64,000 bases of DNA, from contig JANUWI010000002.1 of NCBI GenBank assembly GCA_025504975.1, forward strand, positions 3,100,001 to 3,164,000, in the 5' to 3' direction. The DNA comes from Plenodomus lindquistii. Taxonomy: Eukaryota; Ascomycota; Dothideomycetes; Pleosporales; Leptosphaeriaceae. Position 1 is the first letter of the stretch; every line of letters starts with the position of its first letter. Below, piece by piece: positions 1-11,131 of this stretch. The position numbers and the translations under genes are program-made. The notes below the pieces were generated by a model. That model was given only the letters and a program-made list of their open reading frames with translations, had not been told where the DNA came from and did no database searches.

Positions 1-902
1 GCACTGTTTCGAGTATTATGCCCGACTAGCTTTTTTCGCGTTGTGCTCGACCTTTGCGATCCTCAAGATAGGTGGAGGTTAGGACGATATCGCCGATTCC
101 GAGCGTTTGTGAATGAGAGGTCTTACTTTTTGATTATAGCAATCTGATACTGCACGCAATTACAAACTAGGAATTGAAAATTGTCTTATAATTATCAAGA
201 AGCGCCAACGCGAGATGTTCATGAAATAAAGCGGGAGTCAGAGGCAAAAACATAGGAGGATAAAGGAGGGCAAGGAGATGCAAAGAAAGACCGTACGACG
301 CATTTCGGCCTCGAACTTCGGGAGTTTGGTGCACCAAACTAGCTACTAATCTTCCGTGATCGCCCCCAGGTGCCGTAGCTCAAGGGAGTACTTCTGTCGA
401 CCACTGCACAATATGGTGGCGGTACTGGATAGAGTTAAGCATAACATCATGATAAATATACGACTAACAAATGCTTTTGAAGCAATTGTGAGCTGTCGGC
501 CTGTGGTAAGGCAGTCGCGTGGCGTTCGTAATACCGTTGTTTGCGCAACTCCACAACGCGCCTTCACCTCACTCGCTGCATGTGTTTGGCAAAATAACTA
601 CTAAAGATGGTTTCTTTTTCGCACTTAAGCTTTACAAGTCGACGCCGGATGATAAAGAGTAGTTAATTTCTCTAGACTTTTCAAGGCACAAATCACGTTC
701 TGCACTTATATCTCTCGGGATGAAGGAGTTCATGCCCTTGCAACTACCCCACCAGTTGCAGTAGTGGAAGTTGAGGGAAAGAAAACATATTATTACAGTG
801 GAAGTGTAAGAAACACATTTCGTTGAGCCTAGCTATGAATAAAGCTACAAGCCTTCCAATCAGGCGTTCAGACATGACTGTCTGGGTACAGATTGAAGTC
901 CA
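1..902. other. Intergenic, no supported gene
   Basis: Only short overlapping reading frames occur on both strands. None has a recognisable motif, a convincing start context or an intron structure, so I call nothing here. Confidence 0.5.
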
Positions 903-1115
903 TTACTTTTTCTTCTTTGAAGGGCCATTTTGCCTTTTCTGCTGTGTGGCAGAGGCTGGTTCGCCTCGAGTACAGTAATCGCACCTCTGGTGCATCAGCC
1001 ATTCCACTTGATGGGTTCCGCATCTCCACATTCGAGTTCCTGAATCGGCATCTATCTTCTCAGCGGCGCTGGAGAAGTTGACCAGGTCGGTGGCATTGGA
1101 ATCAATGATACCCAT
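903..1115 (-). CDS. Small Cys-rich zinc-ribbon-like protein (70 aa), hypothetical
   Basis: This is a single-exon ATG frame of 70 codons. The middle holds W-x-C-G-T-H followed by W-x5-RC-x2-C, which could bind a metal as a small zinc ribbon. The tail is strongly basic and ends in KKKK. I see no signal peptide or membrane segment. It resembles, in layout but not in alignable sequence, three other tiny minus-strand frames within the next 2.5 kb, each with a CxxC or CxC motif. It could be a real microprotein or a chance frame, because no homologue was recognised. Function is unknown. Confidence 0.35.
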   Translation of the reverse strand: MGIIDSNATDLVNFSSAAEKIDADSGTRMWRCGTHQVEWLMHQRCDYCTRGEPASATQQKRQNGPSKKKK

Positions 1116-1493
1116 TGTAAGTATGTCGTAGTGTAGTTAGAGCAGAGAGTCTGTTAGCTTGTTTTTTTGGATATGGATAGTAGTAATGTGTAGTCGTAAA
1201 TGCTGCGGAGATGTTCTGTAGATTGATATGTGTGTGTGGTATAGTACACTGTAAAGGGCGGGCACAGCACATTTATGTCCAATTTCCTGTGAAGAGACCA
1301 CCGGAGCGATAGTGCTGAAGACGTGATGCGAAAATGATTGTTCCTAAGCATAGTCATACATCAGAGCACCACTACTGTGAAGTACCTTCACATTCACGAA
1401 TCGCGTAATAAGAGTTGCAGTAAATATGCTTTAAGTTTCTGTACTGAATGTGCCACATTGATGCTGCGCAAACGTTCCTATCTAAGTTTTCGG

Positions 1494-1613
1494 CTAGAGC
1501 TGAAAGTCGCATGTAGGACAAGGGAGCGGCTGGTCGTTAGGAGGATATAGTAGTCTTACTCCGCAATAGCGGCAACAACCCTCGACACCATTGACGAGTG
1601 GGCTCCCAATCAT
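1494..1613 (-). CDS. Very small double-CxxC protein (39 aa), hypothetical
   Basis: A 39-codon frame starts at an ATG in the context CAACACTATGATTGG. It contains CRYC and CPTC spaced by 15 residues, which is the geometry of a zinc ribbon. The frame is open further upstream, so a longer N-terminus is possible. The upstream sequence shares the stretch ACCAGCAAAGCAA with the region upstream of the frame at 2755-2928, suggesting duplicated promoter/5'UTR DNA. No family was recognised. Coding status rests only on the Cys pattern and this upstream similarity. Confidence 0.3.
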   Translation of the reverse strand: MIGSPLVNGVEGCCRYCGVRLLYPPNDQPLPCPTCDFQL

Positions 1614-2754
1614 AGTGTTGATTCTGTAGTTGATTGGCTTCGTAACAGAATCTGCGGTGCCCCTTGTGAATATGTAATCCTTTTTGTTTTTGGGCAGGGT
1701 TGTGCTGTCGAGCTTGTGGATGAGCTGTAGGATTGTGGTGAATGGTATTGCTTTGCTGGTGGTGTGCTGTTGCCGCGCTGTAGATGTGTTGTAGAAGATG
1801 ATGCTGTTTGAGGGCATGGATGTTCCCTTTTATGCTCTGGATTCTGTGAAAGGGGTCTTGACTGCATGCAGACTTGTGAACAAGCAACACAAGCAAGCAA
1901 CGAATTAAGCTTAGCTTGTTTGAACATTCACTAACTTAAAGCTTGTCTTGTTTGTTCAACTAGCTAAAAAAAAGCCTGGTTTGTCTTCATGTTTGTTTGC
2001 TTAAAGTAGGCTTGATAGAGTAGGGACAGGGAGGGGGTAGAGGTGGCTAGGGATTTATCTCAGCAGGCTCAGACGGGATCAGCAACTTTTTGACTGTTTA
2101 CAGCCTTAGCTGTTCGCTTCGCTCACTAGCTGCAGGGACTGCAGCTAGCCCTAGCATTTAACCAATAGCAGGGCTACGCTAAGGTTCAACAGCAAAGTCG
2201 CCTCGTTGGGTATGCCCTCTGCGAAGCATTGGCCCCCTTAAGCATCTTATGATATGTCTACGTTAGGGTGCAAGTATCGTCCCAATCACTACCAGGCTCA
2301 GTCACCATATTTCTACTGCCTCGCACGCTGATCAAGTTCATACTATTTCTCTTTGTCCTGTTCCTTTGCTCAAGTAATAGATCATAACGGCGATGCGCAT
2401 TATGTGCGCCCACTACATAAGCAACTCCTTCGCACGATACCTCAAGAAGTAAGCACCAACTTCTTTCCTAAATCGCTGAATCACTGCCACTTCAAAAGGA
2501 GCAAGACCACAGTGTCTCCTCGCACTTGGAAGTTACTAACAATGCGAAGAAATAGTCACAAGAAGACCCAAATCAGCACAGCACATGCATAGACAATCAT
2601 CTCATGAATGCATTCATCGTATGGAGCACCTAAGCTGCATATATCGCCGCCCCGTCCATCCTCTAACCCATTCCCCTTCGCCTGTAAGTTATGCGAGATC
2701 AAGCCCATCCAAAAGCCTTCAGGACATCTCACGAAGGTGGAGACAGCGACTCTA
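1614..2754. other. Intergenic with short palindromic stretches
   Basis: No supported gene. Around 2095-2160 there is a locally self-complementary stretch (CTAGCTGCAGGGACTGCAGCTAG). The sequence near 1880-1990 is rich in CTTG/TTGTTT runs. Nothing else was recognised. Confidence 0.4.
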
Positions 2755-2928
2755 CTATGCCCAGGCTTGGGGATTGTAGTTTCGACAGGTTATGGTATCA
2801 TTGGGAGCGCGTACCAAGTCTCTCCCACACAAGAGGCATGTTGCCTGGGCGAAGTTGACAGGTTCGGTGATGACGCTGTCGCCCTTGCTGTTGACGAGTT
2901 GGACGTTGAAGATGCTATCGGTGCACAT
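2755..2928 (-). CDS. Small zinc-ribbon-like protein (57 aa), hypothetical
   Basis: A 57-codon single-exon frame begins ATGTGCACC. The second half contains CLLCGRDL and then TCRNYN, so there are three candidate metal ligands plus an Asn-rich tail. The protein is polar, with no signal peptide. The upstream DNA shares the ACCAGCAAAGCAA stretch with the frame at 1494-1613. It is part of a loose group of tiny Cys-pair frames on the minus strand at the left of the window. Function is unknown and chance occurrence cannot be excluded. Confidence 0.3.
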   Translation of the reverse strand: MCTDSIFNVQLVNSKGDSVITEPVNFAQATCLLCGRDLVRAPNDTITCRNYNPQAWA

Positions 2929-3355
2929 GCTGAGGTATCGTTGAGATATAGTTGATGGGTAACGAAGCGTGGAGTAAATTGGTGTGTTGTGGGTTCTTGG
3001 ATATACTGTTGATGGTAGGTCTTTGCTTTGCTGGTAATGTGCTGTTTATGATTCTTACCGAAGGCTCTAAAGCATCGCTTGTATGCCGGAGGTTCTGTGG
3101 ATGGCGTTGATGTTGGTTGTAAAAAAAAACATAGCTCACTAGGGCCCTCTTATCAAGCGCTCATTGTGTGTGAGAACCATCCTCGGTGGATTTACGGTTA
3201 ACGCAGCACAGCACATCACATTCACATTCACATCTCCACCAGAACAATTCGTTATCCACAATACAATCTCATTTTATATCTTATTCCTCCCTTTCCTCCC
3301 CATTCCCTCCCTCTCTTCCTTTCTCCACTTCCTTACTTTCTCTCTACTTCCTCAC

Positions 3356-3532
3356 CTAACCCCTCTTCCTCTGCTTCCGAGCCGTAGAACTCGGCGTAGG
3401 AGGCGGAGGTGGAGGCGGAGGCGGAGGCGGAGCAGAGCAAGGACACGTACTGCCGCTGTAGCCATACGGGTTCTTGCATCTTGAACAATGGGATTTGGCG
3501 GCATTGATGGGGGGTGAGAAGTCGGAGATCAT
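3356..3532 (-). CDS. Small Cys-pair, proline-rich basic protein (58 aa), hypothetical
   Basis: A 58-codon frame has an ATG just after a pyrimidine/A-rich leader and a TATA-like ATATAAAA about 190 bp upstream. Residues 16-32 carry CSRC-x10-CPC, a compact possible zinc site. This is followed by a run of 11 prolines encoded by CCN repeats and a basic C-terminus RKQRKRG. The 5' leader contains three exact 23-bp tandem copies (3589-3657). A longer overlapping frame in another register covers the leader and looks non-coding. It belongs with the other tiny Cys-pair frames nearby. Confidence 0.35.
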   Translation of the reverse strand: MISDFSPPINAAKSHCSRCKNPYGYSGSTCPCSAPPPPPPPPPPPTPSSTARKQRKRG

Positions 3533-3588
3533 GATAGTGTGTGTAGTTTGATGTATAGCTTGGTTGACTTGATGTGCTAGTGTGCTGG

Positions 3589-3657
3589 ACTGGTAGTATG
3601 AATTGTGTTGTACTGGTAGTATGAATTGTGTTGTACTGGTAGTATGAATTGTGTTGT
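3589..3657. repeat. 23-bp tandem repeat, three exact copies
   Basis: The unit ACTGGTAGTATGAATTGTGT plus TGT is repeated three times without mismatch. It lies in the presumed 5' leader or promoter of the 58-aa frame at 3356-3532. Confidence 0.9.
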
Positions 3658-3947
3658 GATTGGAAGGTTGTGTGGATGTAGTTGTGTATGAGGGAGATTA
3701 GTGGGGCCACGTCGAGAGTGGTTTTATATGCTGATGGGTTGTGAAGGGGCGGGGCGGTTGTGGGTGGATGGTTGAATGGTGTGGGGTTTAAATGTACGTT
3801 GTGAACGCGGGAGATATTCACTTTGCTGTGGGATTCTTCTTCAACATGACCAACGATATTCTTCAATTGCATTGGCGGCGCAGCAACCGCTATGTATGTG
3901 TCGTTCACGGACCAAACAAACCGAGTACCAACGGCTCCAACACCTCA

Positions 3948-6764
3948 TCAAGTTACCGCAAAATACCCATTCATTTCCATACCCAACACCAATCTTTCCA
4001 TTGAATTTTCTTCCGCAGTCCCCTTGCCCTTGCCGTACCCCTGCTTCCCCGTCAATCCCCGGCACACACTTAGAAACACTCTGATCTTGCCCCTCAGCTT
4101 CGCATACAGCTCTTTGACGCTGATATCTTCTACTCCACCATGATTCTGCATCTTGGCGAAAAGCAGGATGTCGTCAAAGATCTCGTCCACTAGCGCTACA
4201 ATCTTTCGTTGACGCTTGCGGAGAAGGAGGGAGAACATGATACTGTCCAGGCACTTTTCGTGTGCGTTGCGGAGGGAAGCGACGCCCTCGGTCGCACGTG
4301 TACCGAGTTCGCCGGCTGCATCTTCTTCGTCGATACGGGTTTCGAGAGTGCTAACGAGTGTACTGAAGTCGGTCCAATGCTCTGTGATGCCGGTTTGAAA
4401 GACATAGTTTGCGAAGACGGAAACGAAGTGGTGGGCTTCTGTTCGGAGTTGACGTGATTCGAGATCGGGGAAGTGGCGGGGGAGATGTGAGACGACAAAG
4501 AGCATACGCAGGAGTCGAAGGAGGAACTTGAAGATGATGTCGTATTTGTCTAGGGCAGTGGCCGTGATGATCATATTGAGCGGACTCGGTGCTACGTACT
4601 GTAGGCGGAGGAAGTCAAGCGCAGACAGTGCATCGGGATCCATGACTTGCTCTTGCTCAGCTTCGTTAAGGTTGCGGACGGCAAAATTGAGCTGACCCGG
4701 AAGCTCGTCGTTGTCTCTTCCATTGAGAAGCGTGTCGGTTGAGATTGTGGCGCCTTCCACTTGACTGCTCCGATATAACGCAGATGAATAGTAGCTTTCA
4801 CTAAGAACACCTCTCAATGCGAGTCGAAGCTCAGAACTAGCAGGTGGCCACGTCTTACGAGAGCCAAGCTGCAAGCCCATGTGCACGCCACTGCGCATTT
4901 GGCCCTTGTGTCTCTCAGCACTCTCTCGATTTGGGTCAAAGAGGGCTGTCGCCAATAGTGAAGAGAAGACTCCATCTCCAAGTAGGTGGTATTGCCGCTG
5001 CAAGGTGAGATGGAGCTGCAGATTGTGTGAACGGAAGAAGAGCCTAATGGTTGCCGCGTTTACCAGATTTGCCTGGGCTGTGATCAACGGACGAAATGAG
5101 AGCGCAGATAATAACGAAAGTGGTGGTGAGAATTTGTTGGAATGCATTTGATCGTCAACCTCTTCACCCTGCAGAAGACGGTCCACAAGAAGCTGTAGCT
5201 CGTCAGGCAACGTGTGTGAGTTCTGTGTGGGTGGCGCGTCCATGGCACGTATGGAGTCCTCGAAGTACTGGTCCAGATCCTGCTGGTTGTCTCGAGCCAC
5301 CGGTGTGTGCGACTGAGATGGCTTGCCGGTGCAAGTAGTATCTCGACCAAACGCCAGGAGCGACTTTCGTAGCTCTTCTTCGTAAGTCTTCGCTTTACTC
5401 GCTATCTTTTCAATATCCTGCCATGCGAAGCCCCATTCAAGATCCGGTCTTGTGACGTTTGACCGATGCAACGAAGCCAGCGGATGCTCGGGGTGTTGCG
5501 ATTTCAAAAAGTGTAGACTGTTGCCAATTTCAAACACAGTGTCGCCGTCCTCAGGGGCGATATATCTTGGCATCATTTCAGAACGATAAGTGAACTCAAG
5601 AGATGAGGGCTCAGCGGTAGCATCTTCCACAGCAACGAAATTGTCCCTTGCCCAGATGGGCTGCGCGACTTGCTCTTTGGTGGTGCCAATCCATTCACCT
5701 ATCAGCTCGAGACTAGGCCGAGCAGCTCGACGTAGTACCTCACATGATAGCTGCCGAAGATACTCGTTGCCTTCTTCTGACTCTAGCAGACGATGATGCA
5801 GGATAGATGACAGCTGCTCGTTAGTCTTGGCATATCTCACTGCATCCACCATTTTGGCTACATGAATCAGGATTTCGCGAGGTTTTGTGAATTGATGTTG
5901 GAGCTGGATCAAGGAGCGGACGTCGATGGAGCGTTTGCCAAGCACATCTTCCAGACTGGATAAGATGCTGGAGACACAAGTGGCCAAGGCGACCCTTGCT
6001 GGAATAGAATCTGCCGAGGCAAAGGTACGCTCAGCAAATGACCTCAGATATAGGAAGGTGTTGCCGGTGTGGGTAAATTGCGTTATCAAGCTCTGAGCGG
6101 CGCGAAGGCTAAGGCCAGAAGCTCGCCCATCGGCAATGGAGGGTTCGAAAGTCTTCAGCTTGGAGTTGAAGTGGAACAGGATGGACGAGCGACCGAGTCC
6201 CAGGTTCCACAAAGACAGCAAGAGGATGTCGCTCTTCAGGATCCTGCCAGCGTGAACCTTGCTATCGTCACGGACGAGTGCTGCATCGAATGCTGCGGGC
6301 CCGCGTTCGCTGAGGTAGGGAGATGATATCTGATCATGCTGGGCCTTCTCGAAGGCCTCCCACGTGTAGAACAGCACATCCTTGTTCGCAGGACCTAGCT
6401 CGAAAGCAGCTTCCCAGACATCTTCTTCGGGCTCTAGCGCTGGCGTCTCCAGGGACACAATGGATTCATCGAGACTGGGCAGCTCAGGCAGGGGGCCAAA
6501 TTCGAACGTCTCCAGATCAGGCAGGCGCAATTCGTGTTCGAGGTCATGTTTTGGGGCATATGGATGGTCGAAGCGAATAGAGGCGACTGCACATGGTATT
6601 AGTCATGTTGGACGCGTTGACATGAGTCTGTGGGAGACGCGACGGAACGTACTGTCGAGCTCGAGCGGGGTGAACAGAGCCGACTCGTAGGTGGAAGGCT
6701 CCACAAACAGCGGCGACGGCTTCCACAGTTGGTCTGTAGCGAACACATTGTCGACCTCGGTCAT
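3948..6764 (-). CDS. Gamma-tubulin complex component 6-like (Spc97/Spc98 family)
   Basis: The spliced model is 916 aa: exons 6764-6653 and 6586-3948 with one 66-bp intron (GTACGT...GCAG), joining LD to IASIRF in frame. The protein is a member of the Spc97/Spc98 (GCP) family, which builds the gamma-tubulin ring complex for microtubule nucleation at spindle pole bodies. Recognisable stretches are the N-terminal GRIP1-like region (about residues 150-330) and the C-terminal GRIP2-like region with DKYDIIFKFLLRLLR (about 690). The length and divergent sequence fit the GCP6/Alp16 class better than GCP2 or GCP3, which is inference. It is divergently arranged with EAF7, start codons 191 bp apart. Confidence 0.82.
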
Positions 6765-6955
6765 GGCGGCGATGCGCCGAGTGCGCGGTGAAAGTGTCGT
6801 GGGCGGGCGGCGTGGGGTATGACGCGCCAAAGATGGGCGCCTCAGCCCTGTGGACCCTTGCCGTGTTCCTGCAGCTGCGCGCACGCGACTTCGCGACTTG
6901 TTGCCAAACTTGCCCTCCGCCGCCACCACCAACCACCCGTCGTATATAGCGCAAG
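6765..6955. promoter_or_regulatory. Short bidirectional promoter between GCP6-like and EAF7
   Basis: Only 191 bp separate the two start codons, so both genes must share this GC-rich interval for initiation. No TATA box is obvious. Confidence 0.55.
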
Positions 6956-7807
6956 ATGGCCCCGCGGAAACGAGCCAAGGCCAGCACCGCGTCAACACCG
7001 CTGGCAGACACGCAGCCCAAGTCACCCCAGGACGACGGCGCCGCCCAGTCGCAAGATGACGTCCAGCCTGACCCTGACCCATGGGCCGACGAGCAGGAGA
7101 CGCAACTCTTCAAGAGCATGATGAAGTGGAAGCCAACCGGCCTCCACAAGCACTTTCGTATGATTAGTATTCACAACGACATGCGCTCGCATGGCTACGC
7201 GACCGAAGACGCCCCCCACACGCGCATCCCGGGCATCTGGAAGAAGCTACACGAGCTGTACGACCTGGACACGCTCGATGCGCGCGAAATCGAATTCGCC
7301 TTCTCAGAGGACCCCGATCCAGTCGACCCTGAAGAGGCTGCAGGCATACCCGAGTTTGAGCTCCCCGAAGACGAGTTTGGCGACCTCATGTGGCACAAGC
7401 GCTTTCATCGCGAGGACTCGGCGGCAGCATCATCGCCCGCTCAAATACCCACTGAAGACGACAAGGCCCTGTACGCGCCAGGCATTGGCCTGCTCAAGGA
7501 CCTGCCCAACAGTCAGCGGTCGCAGAAGGCCGAGAGTGTAGCTGAGGCCACACCGACGCCTAAGAATGCGAAGAGCACACGTACCAGTAGAGGGACCGCG
7601 AAGAGTGGGAAGGGCGCAAAGGCCGCCAGTAACGCCGCAAAGAACACCAAGGCACAGTCTACCGTGTCCGAATCGGCGGAAGAGGAAGACGACGATGACG
7701 ATGACGAAGATTCGATTGCCGAGTCTGAAGAAGATAGTGCACCGACAACTCGACGGACCAACAGAGGGCGGCCGAAACCAGCTCCCAAGAGGACTCGAAA
7801 AAGATGA
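6956..7807 (+). CDS. EAF7: EAF7 / MRGBP-like subunit of the NuA4 histone acetyltransferase
   Basis: A 283-aa intronless frame. Residues about 45-105 form the CT20/Eaf7 domain, with LFKSMMKWKPTGLHKHFRM followed by a segment ending IPGIWKKLHELYDL, which is diagnostic of this family. Eaf7 is a non-catalytic subunit of NuA4 that acts with Eaf3/MRG15 in chromatin acetylation. The second half is low complexity: Ala/Lys/Ser-rich, then an acidic run of E and D around residues 240-255, then a basic tail ending KRTRKR. This nuclear, disordered tail is typical. It is transcribed divergently from the GCP6-like gene. Confidence 0.88.
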   Translation: MAPRKRAKASTASTPLADTQPKSPQDDGAAQSQDDVQPDPDPWADEQETQLFKSMMKWKPTGLHKHFRMISIHNDMRSHGYATEDAPHTRIPGIWKKLHELYDLDTLDAREIEFAFSEDPDPVDPEEAAGIPEFELPEDEFGDLMWHKRFHREDSAAASSPAQIPTEDDKALYAPGIGLLKDLPNSQRSQKAESVAEATPTPKNAKSTRTSRGTAKSGKGAKAASNAAKNTKAQSTVSESAEEEDDDDDDEDSIAESEEDSAPTTRRTNRGRPKPAPKRTRKR

Positions 7808-8689
7808 AAAAGTTCTTTGACGGTTAAACCTCAAAAACGAAGATGAACAGTAGTCATCCAGCCAAATTGATGTCTCTCCAATTTCACCTAGAGCCTCTAG
7901 GAATGGGAATCGACCATGGGCATAATCAGCTCACACATCTTTGACTAATCCCCGCGGAATCTACCAAACCCGGCTTACCGTCTCAACGTATACCTCTTCC
8001 TTTACCTCCTTGGATCATACCATTACTCAGATACAGCCCACCAAGGCGTTGCACGCCATAAGACTAATGCCGCATGAACAATCTGCTATGTAGCACAGCT
8101 CCTCGTCCACGTTCGTCCCCGTGGTGAGAACGCGTTGTACTTGAATGCACTAGGCATCGACCATGTCATGTGGCCCCAGATCGAGTCCGACGTTGGGCAA
8201 TATAGATGTAGTAGAAACGATGACAGCATCATACTTCTAGCTCTAGTGCATCGTAACGAGGGTAGATGAAGGGAGTTTGTGTCACTGAACACCAACGAGC
8301 CATCGTGGGCAAAGTGGACGAATGTTACCGCTTGTACAACATATATTACACACCCTATTGACTTCAAGCTTGCCTGGTCCTTCGATGTTCATTTGGTTGG
8401 CGGCATGCTCAAGGTGTAGAGTCAGTTGTTTGCGGTGATGCCAACCCTGCAAACGCTTCACTCAGACCTGCAGCTGCTCTTTGCTCAAATTACACATTCG
8501 CGTTTACTAGCGCTGTACCCTGCTTTAGGCGCTTCAATACTTCAATCTCTCTCAGCGCCTCACCTAGACTTCCTCTCTGTCACGCCCACACTCATTATTG
8601 TTGCGTCCTCACTCCTCACTCGCTCACTGAATAACTTAACTTGCAACAATAGCCACAACAGCATTATCACCATCCACTACACTACCAAA
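7808..8689. other. Intergenic
   Basis: No supported gene. The last ~150 bp are C/A/T-rich (CACTCGCTCACTG, ACACTACCAAAATG) and look like a fungal 5' leader for the secreted protein that follows. Confidence 0.5.
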
Positions 8690-9095
8690 ATGAAGCTCGC
8701 CACCTTCTTCTTGGCGCTCTTCGCCACCATGGTCGCCGCTCTCGACTTCCTGCCAGGCGAGTCCCCCGACGCTGACGCCCTCGAGCTCACTGCCCGTGCT
8801 ACCGACTGCGACGCATGCACTCGCTCGTACAACTTCTGCGTTGATGTATGCGGTCCTTCACACCCTCTCGTGCACGCCTCGCTAACATGAATACAGAACG
8901 GCCACACTGAAGGCCAGACTGGCTGTAAGCAGACTTGTCGCGAGCATGTCTGCTACCAGAACGCCGGCGTAAGTGCATAATCTCTATTTTGGGACCGCTA
9001 GGTGGCTGACAATGTGACTTTGATAGTGCAGGAGCTGTGGTGATCCTTTCGACAAGTGCCCCGAGAAGTCTCGTTATCTCATGTCGAGCCATTAG
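8690..9095 (+). CDS. Small secreted cysteine-rich protein (98 aa), effector candidate
   Basis: Three exons, 8690-8845, 8897-8968 and 9027-9095, with introns of 51 and 58 bp; the second acceptor chosen (TGATAG) keeps the Cys-rich tail in frame. Residues 1-18 form a clear signal peptide (MKLATFFLALFATMVAAL). A short acidic propeptide-like stretch follows. The mature part holds nine cysteines in three groups of three: DCDAC...FC, GCKQTC...VC and CRSC...KC. Small, secreted, Cys-rich and single-copy looking, it has the hallmarks of a fungal effector or antimicrobial-type protein, but no family was recognised. The odd number of cysteines leaves one possibly free or used for dimerisation. Confidence 0.72.
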
Positions 9096-9354
9096 CCAAG
9101 GCGTGGTTGGCCAGCCTGGGCAGTATCAAAATACCACTCATCATTACTCCTTCGAGGATCGAAAAGTTCCGAGGAGAGACACGGAGGTACTCAGATGGCA
9201 ATGGGATGATATCTGAAGCTTTGTTGAGTCGGTTATCTAGGGTAATCTGAGCACAATCACATACGATTCTCTATCATTAAGCACCTCCAACCATTCCTCG
9301 TCTATAATCATCCCACGGTTGCGCCTTCAGGAAACTCCTCTCACAGCCTCTCCT

Positions 9355-11131
9355 TCACCCAGCCCACTCCCCCTTCTCCACCCTCTTACACAAGTCCTCC
9401 AACGTCTTAGCCGCCCATTCAAAATCCTCCATCTCTAGATACACCTGCCCACTCAACCGCGTCCACCACGCCCCATCATAAAACATACACTGGATAAACG
9501 TATTGTAATCCTCAATGCTCACCTTACACAGCCAATCCCTGACCGCAAGTCCCACATCGCCTTCCTCAACCCCAGCCTTGGTCGCCACCTCTTTCGCTTT
9601 CTTCACATCAATCGGCAACCCTACATTCACCAAACAGCACTGCGTAAGCGTCTTGGTGCTATTATCCAGCACCTCGGTGCCCAACACCTGCGCCACATGT
9701 TTCGCGCCCTCTTGCGCAAGCGTAGTGCAATACTGCCTTATCTTCTCCTCACCACCGAGGCCCTCGCGCCATTTTATCGCGTCGGGCACGCACAGGTAGG
9801 GCGCATTGTCGATTGTGCCCACGAACTCGAAGTTTGCCGTGAAAGCCGAGTTGGATGGGTCAGCGGCAGCGGCTTTGGGCAGGGGACTTGCGATCTTGAG
9901 GGAAGAGGGTTGGAAGCCGTGGGATGTGGGGAGGGTGCTGCGGATGAGGTGTTGGTTGCGGATGGGGACGTGGAAGATTGCACAGCCGCGGGGGGTGTGG
10001 AGCCATCTGTGTTGAATGTGTCAGTTACTATTGTATCAAGCCCAGGCGCATTGTCTGTAGACTGAACTAAGGGGAAAAAAGGAAAGAAAAAGAAGACGTA
10101 CTTGTGACAATTACTCACGAAAAAATCCGGATCCAACTCCCCCAAATTCAAATCCACATGGCCAACCCCATGCGCCCCATCCACACAACTCAACACCCCC
10201 AACTCCTTACACACACCCACAAGCTCCTCAAACGGAACCCGCACACCAGGCATACTAACCACGGTATCAAACACCGCAATCTTGACCCTCCCTCCCCTTC
10301 CCTCAACATCCTTCACCACACGCCTCAACTCACCCACCAACCACTTATCCTCCACAGGATACTTATACGCAATCTTTACACTCTTCGCCGGCGTCGTCTC
10401 CGTCACATACGCAACCGTCTTCTCGCAGGCGCCGTAGATGGTGTCGAAATATACAATGTGATCGCCGTCTTCGTACACGAGGTTGCGGAGCACGGTGTTG
10501 ATGCCTGTTGTTGCGTTTGGCACGAAGACGAGGGTGTTGGTGGGGGTTTTTAGGAGCGAGGAGAGGGCGGCGCGGGAGGCGTTGAGGAGGGTGGGGTACG
10601 TGTAGCGGATGAAGTGGTCCGGGCGGGCTTCGGCGGCGTCTTGGTAGGTGCGTAGGGCGTTGCGGATGGGGAGGGGGTAGGTGCCGAAGGAGCCTGGGGT
10701 GGAGTGGGTTAGTTGGAGGGTTTTTGTTAGGGTAGGGTGTGATGGTGCTGTTTTGGTGGTGATTGTATGGGAGGGGTTGGAGGATAGTATGAATGGATGG
10801 GTGGATGGGTGGATGCCGGTGATGAAAGAGGTAGGAATTGGGATCAGGTGGGGGGATGATGGGGATAGGACGGGTTGGAAGAGCTGAAGCGACGGCCCGG
10901 GATTCATGGTTCAAAATTATGAATGTTATTGCAAGGGAACGTGGAGAGAGTCATAATGGTCATAGAGTCATGCTTGACGAACAGAACAACACTGACAAAA
11001 GAGAAAGCCTTTAACATACCATGATTCAAGTTCAAATACCCCTTGTCGAACAGGAACTCCTTTTCCCTCAATTCCTTCCCAAATTTTAATCCGTCGTTCG
11101 TCTTCGCGTCGAGTATCGCGTGTGACGTCAT
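9355..11131 (-). CDS. Class V aminotransferase-fold PLP enzyme, Egt2/LolT-like
   Basis: The spliced model is 451 aa from exons 11131-11020, 10693-10102 and 10006-9355. Joining gives the uninterrupted motif LNLNHGSFGTYP across intron 1 and SNCHKWLHTPRG across intron 2; K235 in this motif is the expected PLP Schiff-base lysine. The preceding CVDGAHGVGH is the PLP-binding aspartate region of class V (cysteine desulfurase-like) enzymes. Fungal members of this type include hercynylcysteine sulfoxide lyase (Egt2, ergothioneine pathway) and LolT. I favour an Egt2-like lyase, but the exact substrate is inference. Intron 1 is 326 bp, unusually long for this locus, and contains an open but non-coding Pro/His/Thr-rich frame. 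An upstream in-frame ATG at 11212 is possible. Confidence 0.78.

Noticed and set aside
3333..3908. 191-codon minus-strand frame
   Set aside because: It crosses a 23-bp tandem array and a TATA-like promoter in a register different from the Cys-pair frame; composition is non-coding.
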